A stretch of 64,000 nucleotides of DNA, taken from positions 1,804,001 through 1,868,000 of the forward strand of contig CP053447.1 of the NCBI GenBank assembly GCA_013285425.1, written 5' to 3'. Under the pieces are notes generated by a model, which was given only the letters and a program-made list of their open reading frames with translations, made no database searches and had not been told where the DNA came from. Source of the DNA: Ignavibacteriota bacterium (lineage in GTDB: Bacteria; Bacteroidota; Ignavibacteria; Ignavibacteriales; Ignavibacteriaceae). Below are positions 1-7,445 of this stretch, in pieces. The translations under genes were made by a program, and so were the position numbers. Each line of letters starts with the position of its first letter. Position 1 is the stretch's first letter.

Positions 1-161
1 ATTGAGGTTTCTTCATCAAGTTCAAGAGCCTCAATCAGTTTCGCTTTTTCTAATTGTGCCAGTTTATTTCTGTGTTTATTTGGTTTATCATGCATTCTTT
101 GTGGGATACCAACAAAAGAGATAATCCCAATTAAAAAAAGTGATAATAATATTTTTTTCAT
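1..161 (-). CDS. Secreted Spy/LTXXQ-like protein, partial (3' end outside window)
   Basis: Only the first 53 codons are in the window; the gene runs off the left edge. The start is the ATG at 161-159, preceded by GAGGT five bases upstream. Residues 1-19 form a short signal peptide (MKKILLSLFLIG...), followed by a basic linker and the beginning of a charged helix (LEKAKLIEALELDEETS). That pattern resembles the helical periplasmic proteins encoded next to ECF sigma/anti-sigma pairs in Bacteroidota-type genomes (Spy/CpxP-like or heavy-metal-sensor-like). It lies 12 bases downstream of the anti-sigma gene in the same direction, so it is probably the third gene of the sigma operon. The assignment is inferred from context and the short N-terminus. 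Confidence 0.55.
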   Translation of the reverse strand, partial: MKKILLSLFLIGIISFVGIPQRMHDKPNKHRNKLAQLEKAKLIEALELDEETS

Positions 162-173
162 TTTAACCTCACA

Positions 174-785
174 TTAAAATTTTTTTTCCATCAATTGAGC
201 ATAAATCTGATCAATTTCTTCTTCACTGATAAATTGTTCGAGATCAGCATTCTCAATATCAAAAGCAAATGCATCAAAATCATCAGTCTCAGATTCAACG
301 TTTATATTCTGACTTAATAAATCATTATAAACGGAATCAATTATCTGAAAGCTTTCAGAGTCTGCTTTGGAAATAAGTTTATCAGATATGTCAAAAGAAT
401 TTATTATTGAATCTCTATCATTTTCAATAATAGTAATCAGGTCAGAAGGCTTATCCGGATCGGTTTTAATAAACAGATTAACAGTCAAAACAAATCCAAT
501 TATTACTGATGCAAAAGCAGCTGTAATTGCACCAAGATTATAATATATTTTATTTTTTTTATTTTCCTGAAGCTCATTTCTGAATCTGGGAAGGATACCA
601 GATGAATACTCTTCGCTTAATTTAATTGACCGGGTATTAGTTATTAATTCTTTAAGCTTTTTATAATTATCAAAATTGTTCTGCAGTTCGGATGAAGCAA
701 TTAACGAGTTTTCAAATTCATTTTTTTCACTTTCAGACATCTTACCAATTAAGTAATTTTCAAAATCTTCATCATTATATTTCAT
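174..785 (-). CDS. Membrane-anchored anti-sigma factor
   Basis: A protein of 203 residues with a charged, soluble, cytoplasmic-looking N-terminal part (residues 1-80), one membrane helix at about 83-106, and an acidic extracytoplasmic part of about 95 residues ending near DQIYAQLMEKKF. This topology, and its position directly downstream of an ECF sigma gene, identify it as the cognate anti-sigma factor. No zinc-binding HxxxCxxC motif is visible. The ATG at 785 was chosen over an in-frame TTG at 791; it overlaps the end of the sigma reading frame (stop at 777-775), which implies translational coupling. Signal and target genes are unknown; the flanking Spy-like proteins suggest an envelope-stress circuit. 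Confidence 0.7.
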   Translation of the reverse strand: MKYNDEDFENYLIGKMSESEKNEFENSLIASSELQNNFDNYKKLKELITNTRSIKLSEEYSSGILPRFRNELQENKKNKIYYNLGAITAAFASVIIGFVLTVNLFIKTDPDKPSDLITIIENDRDSIINSFDISDKLISKADSESFQIIDSVYNDLLSQNINVESETDDFDAFAFDIENADLEQFISEEEIDQIYAQLMEKKF

Positions 786-1041
786 TGCCAACCAGCTCCT
801 TAATTTTATTTATTGCATGAAAATAATTTGCCTTTAATGTACCAATCGCACGTCCGGTAATTTCAGAAATCTCTTCATAACTCATCTCATCATAATTTCT
901 CATAATAAAAACTTCTCTTTGCTTGATTGGAAGTTTCTGTAAAGCTCTTTCTATTATTTGTAACTGCTGTTTTTGTTCAAGGTTTAAAATAATGTTATCA
1001 CTATCTTCCTGACCGGCAGCCGTTTCAAGACTAAAATATTT
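775..1041 (-). pseudogene. Region-4 part of frameshifted ECF sigma factor
   Basis: Reading on from the sigma gene in the shifted frame gives about 89 codons that encode a standard sigma-70 region 4: a segment ALQKLPIKQREVFIMRNYDE followed by MSYEEISEITG, the promoter -35 binding helix-turn-helix, then ANYFHAINKIKELV, and a TAA stop at 777-775. It has no credible start of its own. It connects to the upstream fragment if one A is removed from the A8 run (coding strand) at 1046-1039, giving KKRSVKK followed by YFSLE. The intact product would be about 181 residues, a normal ECF sigma length. Confidence 0.8.
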
Positions 1042-1321
1042 TTTTTACAGACCTCTTTTTAAGATAATTAATACTTCTTGTATTAGTAATTGTATAAATC
1101 CACGTGTAAAATGACGACTTAAATTTAAAAGTTTTAATTTTATTATAAATAACAAGCAAAACTTCCTGAACTATTTCATCCGCGTCAAGATGATTACCGG
1201 TCATTCTTCTGGCGTGCCAGTAAATCTTATCCTGATATTTATAGATTAGCCGATTAAAAGCAGATTCATTGCCATCAATAAAATTTTCAATCAGCTTAAA
1301 ATCATCATCAGTATTATGCAT
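1031..1321 (-). CDS. RNA polymerase ECF sigma factor, N-terminal part (frameshifted)
   Basis: This fragment of 96 codons carries region 2 of a sigma-70 family ECF factor: FNRLIYKYQDKIYWHARRM, then the core-binding segment HLDADEIVQEVLLVIYNKI, and the -10 recognition segment SSFYTWIYTITNTRSINYLK. It ends early at a TAG just after an A8 run, and the missing region 4 is present in the next frame (775-1041). As it stands, the product could bind core polymerase but would lack -35 recognition. The gene is followed by its anti-sigma gene and is divergent from a Spy-like gene at 1448. The lesion may be a sequencing error at the homopolymer or a real slippage site. Confidence 0.85.
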   Translation of the reverse strand: MHNTDDDFKLIENFIDGNESAFNRLIYKYQDKIYWHARRMTGNHLDADEIVQEVLLVIYNKIKTFKFKSSFYTWIYTITNTRSINYLKKRSVKKIF

Positions 1322-1360
1322 AAATATTTATATTATGATTTTAGACAAGCATTAAGAACT

Positions 1361-1400
1361 TTAGGTTTAATCTTTAATATTTAAACCAAATCTAAACCTG
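1361..1400. promoter_or_regulatory. Inverted-repeat elements between sigma gene and Spy-like gene
   Basis: The 126-base divergent intergenic region contains TTAGGTTTA at 1361-1369 and two opposed half-sites, TTAAACC at 1381-1387 and TAAACCT at 1393-1399. The same 9-base arm occurs as a perfect palindrome at 18883-18904. It could be an operator or part of a sigma-dependent promoter serving both divergent genes. Function is inferred from position and symmetry only. Confidence 0.4.
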
Positions 1401-1447
1401 ATTTGTCAAAAGGTCAAAATCAAAAATTAAAACAGAAAGGAATAGTT

Positions 1448-1912
1448 ATGAAAAAGTTCTTAATCCCAATCATTGCTTTATTGGTAATCTTTGGATTAAA
1501 TCAGAATATTTTTGCTCAGAGAGATCAGTATAAAGGCAGACAGTATCAAAGAGAAAATAATTTTGAGAAACTAAATTTAACAACTGAGCAAAAATCCAAA
1601 ATTGAAGCGCTTCGTTTAACAAATCAGGAAGAAATGATCAAGTTAAAATCAGAATTAGAACTTAAGGAACTGGAACTGAGGAAATTAAAATCTTCAGACA
1701 ATTTTTCCAGAAAAGATGTGTTGAACTTGACCAAGGAAATAAACGAAGCAAGAGGAAAAATTGAACTTGCCAGAGCAAATCACAGAATGGATGTTTATGA
1801 AATTCTTGATGAGAATCAGAAAAAGATCTGGAACGAAATGGATAGAAATCCCGGATTTATGAAAAACAAAGTGAATAGAAAACTTATGCATCGAAGAATG
1901 CAAACAGATTAA
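1448..1912 (+). CDS. Spy/CpxP (LTXXQ) family periplasmic protein
   Basis: The start is the ATG at 1448 with an AGAAAGGA ribosome site; an in-frame TTG at 1403 is less likely. The product has 154 residues: signal peptide 1-24 (MKKFLIPIIALLVIFG...FAQ), a motif LNLTTEQKSKIEALR matching the LTXXQ signature of Spy/CpxP proteins, then two long charged helices ending in the second repeat-like segment DENQKKIWNEM. Family members are small periplasmic helical dimers that act as chaperones or as stress/metal sensors. It is divergent from the ECF sigma operon and is followed by a strong hairpin terminator at 1917-1939. Confidence 0.75.
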   Translation: MKKFLIPIIALLVIFGLNQNIFAQRDQYKGRQYQRENNFEKLNLTTEQKSKIEALRLTNQEEMIKLKSELELKELELRKLKSSDNFSRKDVLNLTKEINEARGKIELARANHRMDVYEILDENQKKIWNEMDRNPGFMKNKVNRKLMHRRMQTD

Positions 1913-1916
1913 AGTA

Positions 1917-1939
1917 AAAAGCCGGTTAATCCGGCTTTT
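1917..1939. terminator. Bidirectional hairpin terminator
   Basis: AAAAGCCGG (1917-1925), a 5-base loop TTAAT, then CCGGCTTTT (1931-1939): a perfect 9-bp stem with A-rich and T-rich flanks that can work in both directions. It separates the plus-strand Spy-like gene (ends 1912) from the minus-strand reductase gene (ends 1926), and lies partly inside the last four codons of the latter. Confidence 0.85.
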
Positions 1940-2651
1940 GCAAATCACCACTGATAGGTTTTAATAAAATTTCTTCAGTAACAAGATTATCCTTTTGTAA
2001 AAAAGCCCAAACTAATATACGTGCAATATTTTCTGTGTTCATCATTCTGTCTGAATATTTACTTCTTACCTCTTTAGACCACATTGCTGTTTCTGTAGCA
2101 CCGGGGATAATATTTATCACTCTTATATTGTATTGTCTTAATTCTTCTCTAAGTGAATTTGTATAAGCGAGTAATCCGGTTTTCGAAGCTGCATAAGCGG
2201 AGCTTTTTGTAAAGGTTTTCTTTGTAACAACAGATAGAATATTAATTATTGTTCCGCCGTTATTTGAAATCATATGAGGTAAAACAGCTTTTATTGTGTA
2301 GATAGAACCTAAAAGATTTGTTGTAACGATTTCATTTATTTCATTTACTGAATTATCTTCTGCTAGTTTAAAGGAGGTTATCCCTGCATTATTTATCAGA
2401 CAATCAATTTTATAATTCTGCAGTATTTTTTTTGCTGTCTGATCTACATTAGTATGAGAAGCAACATTACATGGATATATTTCAACTGACAGATTATCTG
2501 CTTCTAACTCATTGTTTAATCTTTCTAATTCAGAAACTCTTCGTGCAGAAGCAAATACTTTTGCACCCGTCTTTGCAAACTCAATTGCCGTTGATCTGCC
2601 GATACCAGAGCTTGCACCAGTAATCCAGATACCCGGCTTTTCATCTCTCAT
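1926..2651 (-). CDS. Short-chain dehydrogenase/reductase, possible sepiapterin reductase
   Basis: A classical SDR of 241 residues. The N-terminal cofactor motif TGASSGIG lies at about 11-18, NNAG near 87-90, the catalytic Ser in NILSVVT, and the YxxxK pair in SAYAASK near 152-156, followed by PGATET. The arginines after the second strand (SARR) suggest NADP(H). It starts with ATG overlapping the folE stop (ATGA) and is the last gene of the operon prx-bcp-ptpS-folE-SDR. Directly behind PTPS and GTP cyclohydrolase I, a plausible role is reduction of 6-pyruvoyltetrahydropterin, as sepiapterin reductase does. SDR sequence alone does not fix the substrate; a general carbonyl or hydroxy-acid reductase remains possible. 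Confidence 0.8.
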   Translation of the reverse strand: MRDEKPGIWITGASSGIGRSTAIEFAKTGAKVFASARRVSELERLNNELEADNLSVEIYPCNVASHTNVDQTAKKILQNYKIDCLINNAGITSFKLAEDNSVNEINEIVTTNLLGSIYTIKAVLPHMISNNGGTIINILSVVTKKTFTKSSAYAASKTGLLAYTNSLREELRQYNIRVINIIPGATETAMWSKEVRSKYSDRMMNTENIARILVWAFLQKDNLVTEEILLKPISGDLQKPD

Positions 2652-3214
2652 AAATTTTTTGTTGCAATTAAATTAAGAAATTCAGTCCTTGTACGAGCGT
2701 CTTCTTTAAAAATGCCATGCATTGCACTCATTGATGCTGACGAATTTTGTTTTTCTACTCCTCTCATCATCATACACATATGAAAAGCCTCTGATACTAC
2801 TGCAACACCGATTGGCTGTATAAATTCTTTTAAGGTATCAGCAATTTGCTGAGTCATTCTTTCCTGAACTTGTAGTCTTCGAGCAAAGACATCAACTATT
2901 CTCGGAATTTTACTAAGACCGATAATCTTACCATCAGGGATATAAGCTACGTGTACTTTACCATAAAAAGGAAGCATATGATGCTCACACAGGCTGTAAA
3001 AATCTATATTTTTAACAATCACCATGTTACTATACTTTTCATGAAAGATTGCACCATTCAAAACTTCTTTAATATCCTGATGATAACCTTTTGTTAAAAA
3101 TTCGTATGCTTCAGCTACACGTTTAGGTGTACTTAACAAGCCTTCCCGCTTCGGATTTTCACCAATTTCCAAAAGCAAATCGTTTATAAGTTTTTTTGTT
3201 TTCGTTTTATCCAT
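2648..3214 (-). CDS. folE: GTP cyclohydrolase I
   Basis: FolE opens the ring of GTP to form 7,8-dihydroneopterin triphosphate, the entry step to folate, queuosine and biopterins. The 188-residue product from the ATG at 3214 has the usual length. Visible signatures are [20 protein letters not shown] (zinc ligands Cys and His, about residues 74-79), a second zinc Cys in HMCMMMRG (about 148), and the C-terminal TRTEFLNLI segment. The start overlaps the stop of the PTPS gene (3216), and its own stop overlaps the SDR start, so the three genes are translationally coupled. A longer in-frame upstream extension lies inside the PTPS gene and was discarded. Confidence 0.95.
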   Translation of the reverse strand: MDKTKTKKLINDLLLEIGENPKREGLLSTPKRVAEAYEFLTKGYHQDIKEVLNGAIFHEKYSNMVIVKNIDFYSLCEHHMLPFYGKVHVAYIPDGKIIGLSKIPRIVDVFARRLQVQERMTQQIADTLKEFIQPIGVAVVSEAFHMCMMMRGVEKQNSSASMSAMHGIFKEDARTRTEFLNLIATKNL

Positions 3215-3215
3215 A

Positions 3216-3623
3216 TCATTCACCGCGATATTCAAAATAATTATTTTCAGTTTCGTAAAGTTTAATTGAGTAAAGTTTACCAGCAGGAATTTTATCTTCA
3301 AGTTGTTTCCAGATTGCAATAACTATGTTTTCAGAAGTCGGATTTAAACCAATCATAAAATCAGTATCAATATTCAGGTTTTTATGATCGACTTTAGAAA
3401 TTACATGTTTATGAATAATCTCCTTAAGTTCTTTTAAATCAAGAACAAATCCTGTGGCAGGATTAACTTCTCCCGCCACAACAACCTCCAAAATATAATT
3501 ATGTCCATGCCAGTTAGGATTACTGCATTTTCCAAATAGTTTAAGATTTTCTTCATTACTTAAACCGTCCTTAAATAATCTATGAGCAGCGGCAAATGTT
3601 TCTCTACGCGTAATATAAACCAT
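3216..3623 (-). CDS. ptpS: 6-pyruvoyltetrahydropterin synthase (PTPS-II type)
   Basis: A COG0720 (PTPS/QueD) enzyme of 135 residues. Zinc ligands are His14 (AAAHR) and His39/His41 (HGHNY); the catalytic Cys33 lies in [11 protein letters not shown], and Asp79-His80 in KVDHKNLN, with Glu in YETENNY. The spacing Cys-x5-HGH is the pattern described for biopterin-type PTPS-II, whereas bacterial QueD has Cys-x3-HGH. The stretch [10 protein letters not shown] also closely resembles animal PTPS as I recall it. The enzyme would turn dihydroneopterin triphosphate into 6-pyruvoyltetrahydropterin. It sits between bcp and folE with one-base spacing. A role in queuosine synthesis cannot be excluded, because PTPS-II proteins can be promiscuous. 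Confidence 0.85.
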   Translation of the reverse strand: MVYITRRETFAAAHRLFKDGLSNEENLKLFGKCSNPNWHGHNYILEVVVAGEVNPATGFVLDLKELKEIIHKHVISKVDHKNLNIDTDFMIGLNPTSENIVIAIWKQLEDKIPAGKLYSIKLYETENNYFEYRGE

Positions 3624-3624
3624 C

Positions 3625-4083
3625 TCAATCCTTCAATGCTTCAATTACTTCTTTAGCATGTCCGATAACTTTAACTTTTTTAAAAATGTCTTTGATTCTG
3701 CCTTTTTCATCTATTATAAATGTTGTTCTTTCTACTCCCATATATTTTCTGCCAAACATACTTTTCTCTTTCCATACTCCGTAAAGCTGAACAACTTTTT
3801 TATCTTCATCGGCAAGAAGATCAAAACTTAACCGATATTTTTCAGCAAATTTTTTGTGAGAGCTTACTGAATCGGGACTAATGCCAATAATAATAGCATC
3901 AGATTTATTAAATTTTGGGAAAGCGTCTCTAAAACTACAGGCTTCTTTTGTGCATCCGGGTGTGTTATCTTTTGGATAAAAGTACAGTACGATTTTTTTG
4001 CCTAAATAATCCTTTAATGATACTTCCTTTCCATCCTGATTTAACAAAGAAAACTGAGGAGCTTTAGTATCAACTTCTAACAT
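3625..4083 (-). CDS. bcp: Thioredoxin-dependent peroxiredoxin (Bcp/PrxQ)
   Basis: A cytoplasmic PrxQ-class peroxidase of 152 residues that reduces hydrogen peroxide and alkyl hydroperoxides using thioredoxin. The active-site segment YPKDNTPGCTKEACSFRD carries the peroxidatic Cys (about 44) and, five residues later, the resolving Cys typical of Bcp. The GxSPDS segment and a C-terminal VIGHAKEVIEALK helix complete the fold. It follows a second peroxiredoxin by 17 bases and precedes ptpS by one base, so peroxide defence and pterin genes appear co-transcribed. Confidence 0.95.
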   Translation of the reverse strand: MLEVDTKAPQFSLLNQDGKEVSLKDYLGKKIVLYFYPKDNTPGCTKEACSFRDAFPKFNKSDAIIIGISPDSVSSHKKFAEKYRLSFDLLADEDKKVVQLYGVWKEKSMFGRKYMGVERTTFIIDEKGRIKDIFKKVKVIGHAKEVIEALKD

Positions 4084-4100
4084 TTTAATATTACTCTGTA

Positions 4101-4571
4101 TTAAGAAAGTACTTTTTTTATTGCTTCATAATTCGGCTCATCACCTGGGCTGGAAAGTACTTCAGTATATTTTAGAATTCCATCTTTATCTACTACAAAC
4201 GCAGCTCTTTTTGCAACTTTCTGGTAATCAAATTTACCCGGTGCAAAAACATCTAAAACAACATCATAATCGTTTATTACTTTTCTATTAAAATCACTTA
4301 ATAAAGGAAAATTGTAATTATTTTTTTCCTGAAACATTTTTAAGGAATAGTGCATATCAACACTAATTCCTAAAACCTGCGCATTCAGCTTTTCAAATAT
4401 CTTCAGATCATCTCTGAACGTACACATTTCTTTGGTACATACTCCTGTATTAGCAGCAGGGAAAAATAATACAACAACATTTGAACCCTTATAATTGCTT
4501 AATGAAACAGTTTCACCATCTTGATTAATTAATTGAAAATCCGGTGCTTTGTCTCCAACTTTTAAAGCCAT
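4101..4571 (-). CDS. Peroxiredoxin, AhpE/1-Cys-like
   Basis: A thioredoxin-fold peroxidase of 156 residues. The active-site motif is FPAANTGVCTKEMCTFRD, with the peroxidatic Cys near 46 and a second Cys five residues on. The PAANTGVC form, rather than PKDNTPGC, places it with AhpE-like or general redoxin proteins instead of Bcp. The start ATG at 4571 is preceded by GAGGAG at a good distance, making it the first gene of the five-gene minus-strand operon down to the SDR. The 186-base upstream region holds GTTAAC-core palindromes that may be its operator. Confidence 0.9.
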   Translation of the reverse strand: MALKVGDKAPDFQLINQDGETVSLSNYKGSNVVVLFFPAANTGVCTKEMCTFRDDLKIFEKLNAQVLGISVDMHYSLKMFQEKNNYNFPLLSDFNRKVINDYDVVLDVFAPGKFDYQKVAKRAAFVVDKDGILKYTEVLSSPGDEPNYEAIKKVLS

Positions 4572-4673
4572 TTTACACTCCTCTGAAATATAATTTGATA
4601 TAATTAGTTAGGTTAATTAGAATTCACTTTGAAAAATTAGCCAAATCGGATTCTTTATCCAAGTAATCACTAT

Positions 4674-4696
4674 GTTAACTGTGATTGTTAACAATC
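4674..4696. promoter_or_regulatory. Paired GTTAAC palindromes, candidate operator
   Basis: A perfect 14-bp palindrome GATTGTTAACAATC at 4683-4696 is preceded by a second GTTAAC core at 4674-4679. They lie in the divergent promoter region between the peroxiredoxin operon (start 4571, minus) and the Nudix gene (start 4758, plus). The symmetry suggests a dimeric repressor or activator site; which gene it controls is unknown. Confidence 0.4.
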
Positions 4697-4757
4697 TAAA
4701 AAAATGAAATCATTTAGATATTAGAGCTGATAATTATTTCAATAATCAGTTTAATAA

Positions 4758-5189
4758 ATGATAGAGAAAAAAGATTTACAATTTGATTATATACAATCTT
4801 GTGTGGTTCCATACAGATGCATTAACAATGCAATTGAATTTTTAATGATTACTTCCATAAAAAAGAAGAAGTGGATTTTTCCGAAAGGATTTATTGAATT
4901 TAATCTGACAGCATTCGAATCGGCAAAGAAAGAAGCATTTGAAGAAGCAGGTGTTATCGGAGAAAATGATACTTCTGAACTCGGGTCATTTATTTTAATT
5001 AAAAAAAGCGGAAAGTGCTTGGTCAAAGTTTTTTCAATGCAAGTAACTAAAGAATTAAACGATTATCCGGAAAAGAATTTAAGAAGAAAAAAATGGATGC
5101 AACTAAATGAGGTGATTGAATTAAGTGATAGCCGGGAAATTAAACAAGTAGTAAATAAACTTGCTGAACAAATACTTAGGAGTCGATGA
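4758..5189 (+). CDS. Nudix hydrolase
   Basis: A small Nudix-fold pyrophosphohydrolase of 143 residues. The Nudix box starts at FPKGFIE and continues through ESAKKEAFEEAGV; the metal-binding glutamates (EAFEE) are kept, while the first Glu of the canonical Gx5Ex7REUxEExGU box is replaced by Leu and the Arg by Lys. The FPKG lead-in and size resemble diadenosine/diphosphoinositol polyphosphate-type Nudix enzymes, but the substrate cannot be read from the sequence. It is divergent from the peroxiredoxin operon, and its 3' end overlaps the end of recX by 14 bases tail to tail. Confidence 0.85.
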   Translation: MIEKKDLQFDYIQSCVVPYRCINNAIEFLMITSIKKKKWIFPKGFIEFNLTAFESAKKEAFEEAGVIGENDTSELGSFILIKKSGKCLVKVFSMQVTKELNDYPEKNLRRKKWMQLNEVIELSDSREIKQVVNKLAEQILRSR

Positions 5190-5817
5190 AATCAGTTTTG
5201 ATAATTTTTCTGACTGCATTAGATGCTAATTCATAGTTGTAGCCTCTACCTACCAGAAAAGAAATAAGTTTCCGGATTATTTTTTTTTCATCAGTCTCTC
5301 TTTTTTTTAAGATAGAATACTTTTTAATAACTAACTCATTTATGCGGTTTAATTCCAGTTCTTCCAAGCCGGCGGCAGATAATACTTCATCAATAATTTT
5401 ATGGTTAATGCCTTTACTTATTAATGCAGATTTGATTTTTAATTTGCCCCATTTATTTCTTTGAGATTTTTCACTTACAAACTGAACAGCAAATTCTCTA
5501 TCATTTATAAACGATAGATTACGAAGTTCCTTAATAACTGATTTAATTAAATTTTCGTTATAAGATTTAGTTTTTAGTTTTATCAATAATTCTTTTTCTG
5601 TGTGGGCTCTTCTGGCTAAATATGATAGAGCTTTCTTTTTTATATGATAGGATATGTTGCTCTCGATTAAAAGAGTGTAGCGGTCTTCAGAAATTTCATC
5701 ATCTTTCTTAAGACCGCTTTTAAATAAAGTATCAACTGATATAATCAGTTGTTGAGAATCGTCTAGTTTAATAATTACGTTTTCATCGTCTTTTTTTCTT
5801 ATACTGACAATCCTCAT
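5176..5817 (-). CDS. recX: Regulatory protein RecX
   Basis: RecX binds RecA filaments and limits their activity. The 213-residue product has the three-helix repeats of the family: KKALSYLARRAHTEKELLIKL in the first, LRNLSFINDREFAVQFVSEKSQRNKWG in the second, and a C-terminal repeat ending in NAVRKI. The N-terminal 60 residues form an extra beta domain seen in longer RecX proteins. I place the start at the ATG at 5817; an in-frame TTG at 5823 would add two residues. It follows recA by 12 bases on the same strand, the usual recA-recX arrangement. Confidence 0.92.
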   Translation of the reverse strand: MRIVSIRKKDDENVIIKLDDSQQLIISVDTLFKSGLKKDDEISEDRYTLLIESNISYHIKKKALSYLARRAHTEKELLIKLKTKSYNENLIKSVIKELRNLSFINDREFAVQFVSEKSQRNKWGKLKIKSALISKGINHKIIDEVLSAAGLEELELNRINELVIKKYSILKKRETDEKKIIRKLISFLVGRGYNYELASNAVRKIIKTDFIDS

Positions 5818-5829
5818 ACACAAAAATCA

Positions 5830-6888
5830 TTACTTCTTTTTTGCTTTAGATTTATCTTCAACTTTTTCTTCAGTTTGAGCAGATACTGGTTCTTTGAGAA
5901 TGCCAAGTTTTTGTTTTATATCGCGTTCAATATTTTTATACATTTCGGGAAATTCAATTAATTTCTGCCTGAACTGCTCTCTGCCCTGAATTCTTTCTTC
6001 ACCATAAGTAAACCATGCACCGCCTTTTTTTATAATACCTAATTCAGTTGCAAGATCAAGCACATCACCGGTTTTACTGATTCCCTCATTATACAAGATA
6101 TCTATTTCAGTTTGCTTAAATGGCGGAGCCACTTTACTTTTTACAATTTTTACTTTTGTCCGGTTACCAATTACTTCATCACCTTCTTTAATTGCCGCAA
6201 TCTTTCTGATATCAATTCTTACAGAAGCATAAAATTTTAATGCGTTACCGCCGGTTGTTGTTTCAGGATTTCCGAACATCACACCAATTTTACTTCTAAG
6301 CTGATTGATAAAAACAACCGAAGTTTTTGACTTTGAAATTGCACCGGTTAGTTTTCTTAATGCCTGCGACATCAATCTTGCCTGAACAGCCATAGTAGCA
6401 TCACCCATTTCACCCTCAATTTCAGAACGCGGCACAAGTGCTGCAACTGAATCAATAACAATAATATCAAGTGCGTTACTTCTAACTAAAGTATCGGCTA
6501 TCTCTAAAGCTTGTTCGCCATAATCTGGTTGTGATATTAAGAGATTAGCAGTATCAACTCCTAATTTTTTTGCATAGTTAACATCGAGAGCATGTTCAGC
6601 ATCAATAAAAGCAGCAAGTCCTCCCATTTTTTGAGCTTCAGAAATGATATGCAGACAAAGGGTTGTCTTTCCGCTTGATTCAGGTCCATATATTTCAATA
6701 ATTCTTCCTCTTGGAATTCCGCCAATTCCTAATGCAATATCTAAAGAAAGTGCGCCAGTAGGGATAGCTTCAATATCGCTGATAACCCCATCACCAAGCT
6801 TCATAATTGCACCTTTGCCGTATGTTTTTTCAATACCGGCAATTGCATCATCGATAATCTTTAATTTTTGTTCTCTGTCAGAAGCCAT
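5830..6888 (-). CDS. recA: Recombinase RecA
   Basis: RecA forms the ATP-dependent nucleoprotein filament for homologous recombination and SOS induction. The 352-residue protein contains the Walker A motif GPESSGKTT (about 68-76), the Walker B region [13 protein letters not shown], the DNA-binding loop 1 ([10 protein letters not shown]) and loop 2 ([21 protein letters not shown]), and a lysine-rich C-terminal tail. The start ATG at 6888 has GGAG upstream. It is followed by recX and preceded by thpR and cinA. No obvious LexA box was noticed directly upstream; it is probably transcribed from the long upstream operon and perhaps its own promoter. Confidence 0.99.
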   Translation of the reverse strand: MASDREQKLKIIDDAIAGIEKTYGKGAIMKLGDGVISDIEAIPTGALSLDIALGIGGIPRGRIIEIYGPESSGKTTLCLHIISEAQKMGGLAAFIDAEHALDVNYAKKLGVDTANLLISQPDYGEQALEIADTLVRSNALDIIVIDSVAALVPRSEIEGEMGDATMAVQARLMSQALRKLTGAISKSKTSVVFINQLRSKIGVMFGNPETTTGGNALKFYASVRIDIRKIAAIKEGDEVIGNRTKVKIVKSKVAPPFKQTEIDILYNEGISKTGDVLDLATELGIIKKGGAWFTYGEERIQGREQFRQKLIEFPEMYKNIERDIKQKLGILKEPVSAQTEEKVEDKSKAKKK

Positions 6889-6899
6889 GTTATCTCCAA

Positions 6900-7445
6900 T
6901 TAATTTAAAAAATATTTTTTCATTTCATAATATGCAGAGCCTTTAGGCTCTAAGACACTATTAAAAAGGGTAATTGAATTCGCCTGAAATATGATTGGTT
7001 CAAAACTAAAGTTTTTGAATGTGTTTACAAAACTAATTCCAGGATCCTTTCTAAATCTTATTAATGTAATATGCGGTTTAAATTTCTTTTTATCAGAATT
7101 GATGGAAAGACTTTCAAGTATCTCATCAATATGCTTTATCACTTTTGTTATGGATTCATCAATTTTTAATCCAGCCCATAATATTGATGGGATATCATCT
7201 CTGTAAAAAAAATCAAATTTTTCCAAAGAGCATTTGATAACTGAGTAATCAGTAATAATCTTTAACCGATCTATCAATTCATCGGTCTTTCCCTGATCAG
7301 TATTTCCGATAAACTTCAAAGTTATATGAAGTTTCTCTCTTGATTCCCATTTTAATTTTTCTTCATTTGAACATAAGTTTCTTAGTTCTAAAAGTCGATC
7401 AATTACATAATCCGGAATATTTAAAGAAATAAAAAGTCTATTCAT
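6900..7445 (-). CDS. thpR: RNA 2',3'-cyclic phosphodiesterase (LigT/ThpR)
   Basis: A member of the 2H phosphoesterase family with 181 residues, which opens 2',3'-cyclic phosphate ends of RNA. The two HxT signature motifs are HITLKF (about residue 41) and HITLIR (about 124). The ATG at 7445 is preferred; an in-frame TTG lies just before it. The start lies inside the last codons of cinA (overlap 8 bases), so the two are probably translationally coupled. The cinA-thpR-recA order is a recurring arrangement in many bacteria. Confidence 0.93.
   Translation of the reverse strand: MNRLFISLNIPDYVIDRLLELRNLCSNEEKLKWESREKLHITLKFIGNTDQGKTDELIDRLKIITDYSVIKCSLEKFDFFYRDDIPSILWAGLKIDESITKVIKHIDEILESLSINSDKKKFKPHITLIRFRKDPGISFVNTFKNFSFEPIIFQANSITLFNSVLEPKGSAYYEMKKYFLN

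Noticed and set aside
1694..1951. An 85-codon frame antisense to the Spy-like gene.
   Set aside because: It spans the bidirectional terminator and has no family features; the plus-strand gene is convincing.
2648..3319. A folE start at 3319, which would give 223 residues.
   Set aside because: The extra N-terminus lies inside the PTPS gene and matches no FolE; the ATG at 3214 gives the normal length and an overlap with the PTPS stop.
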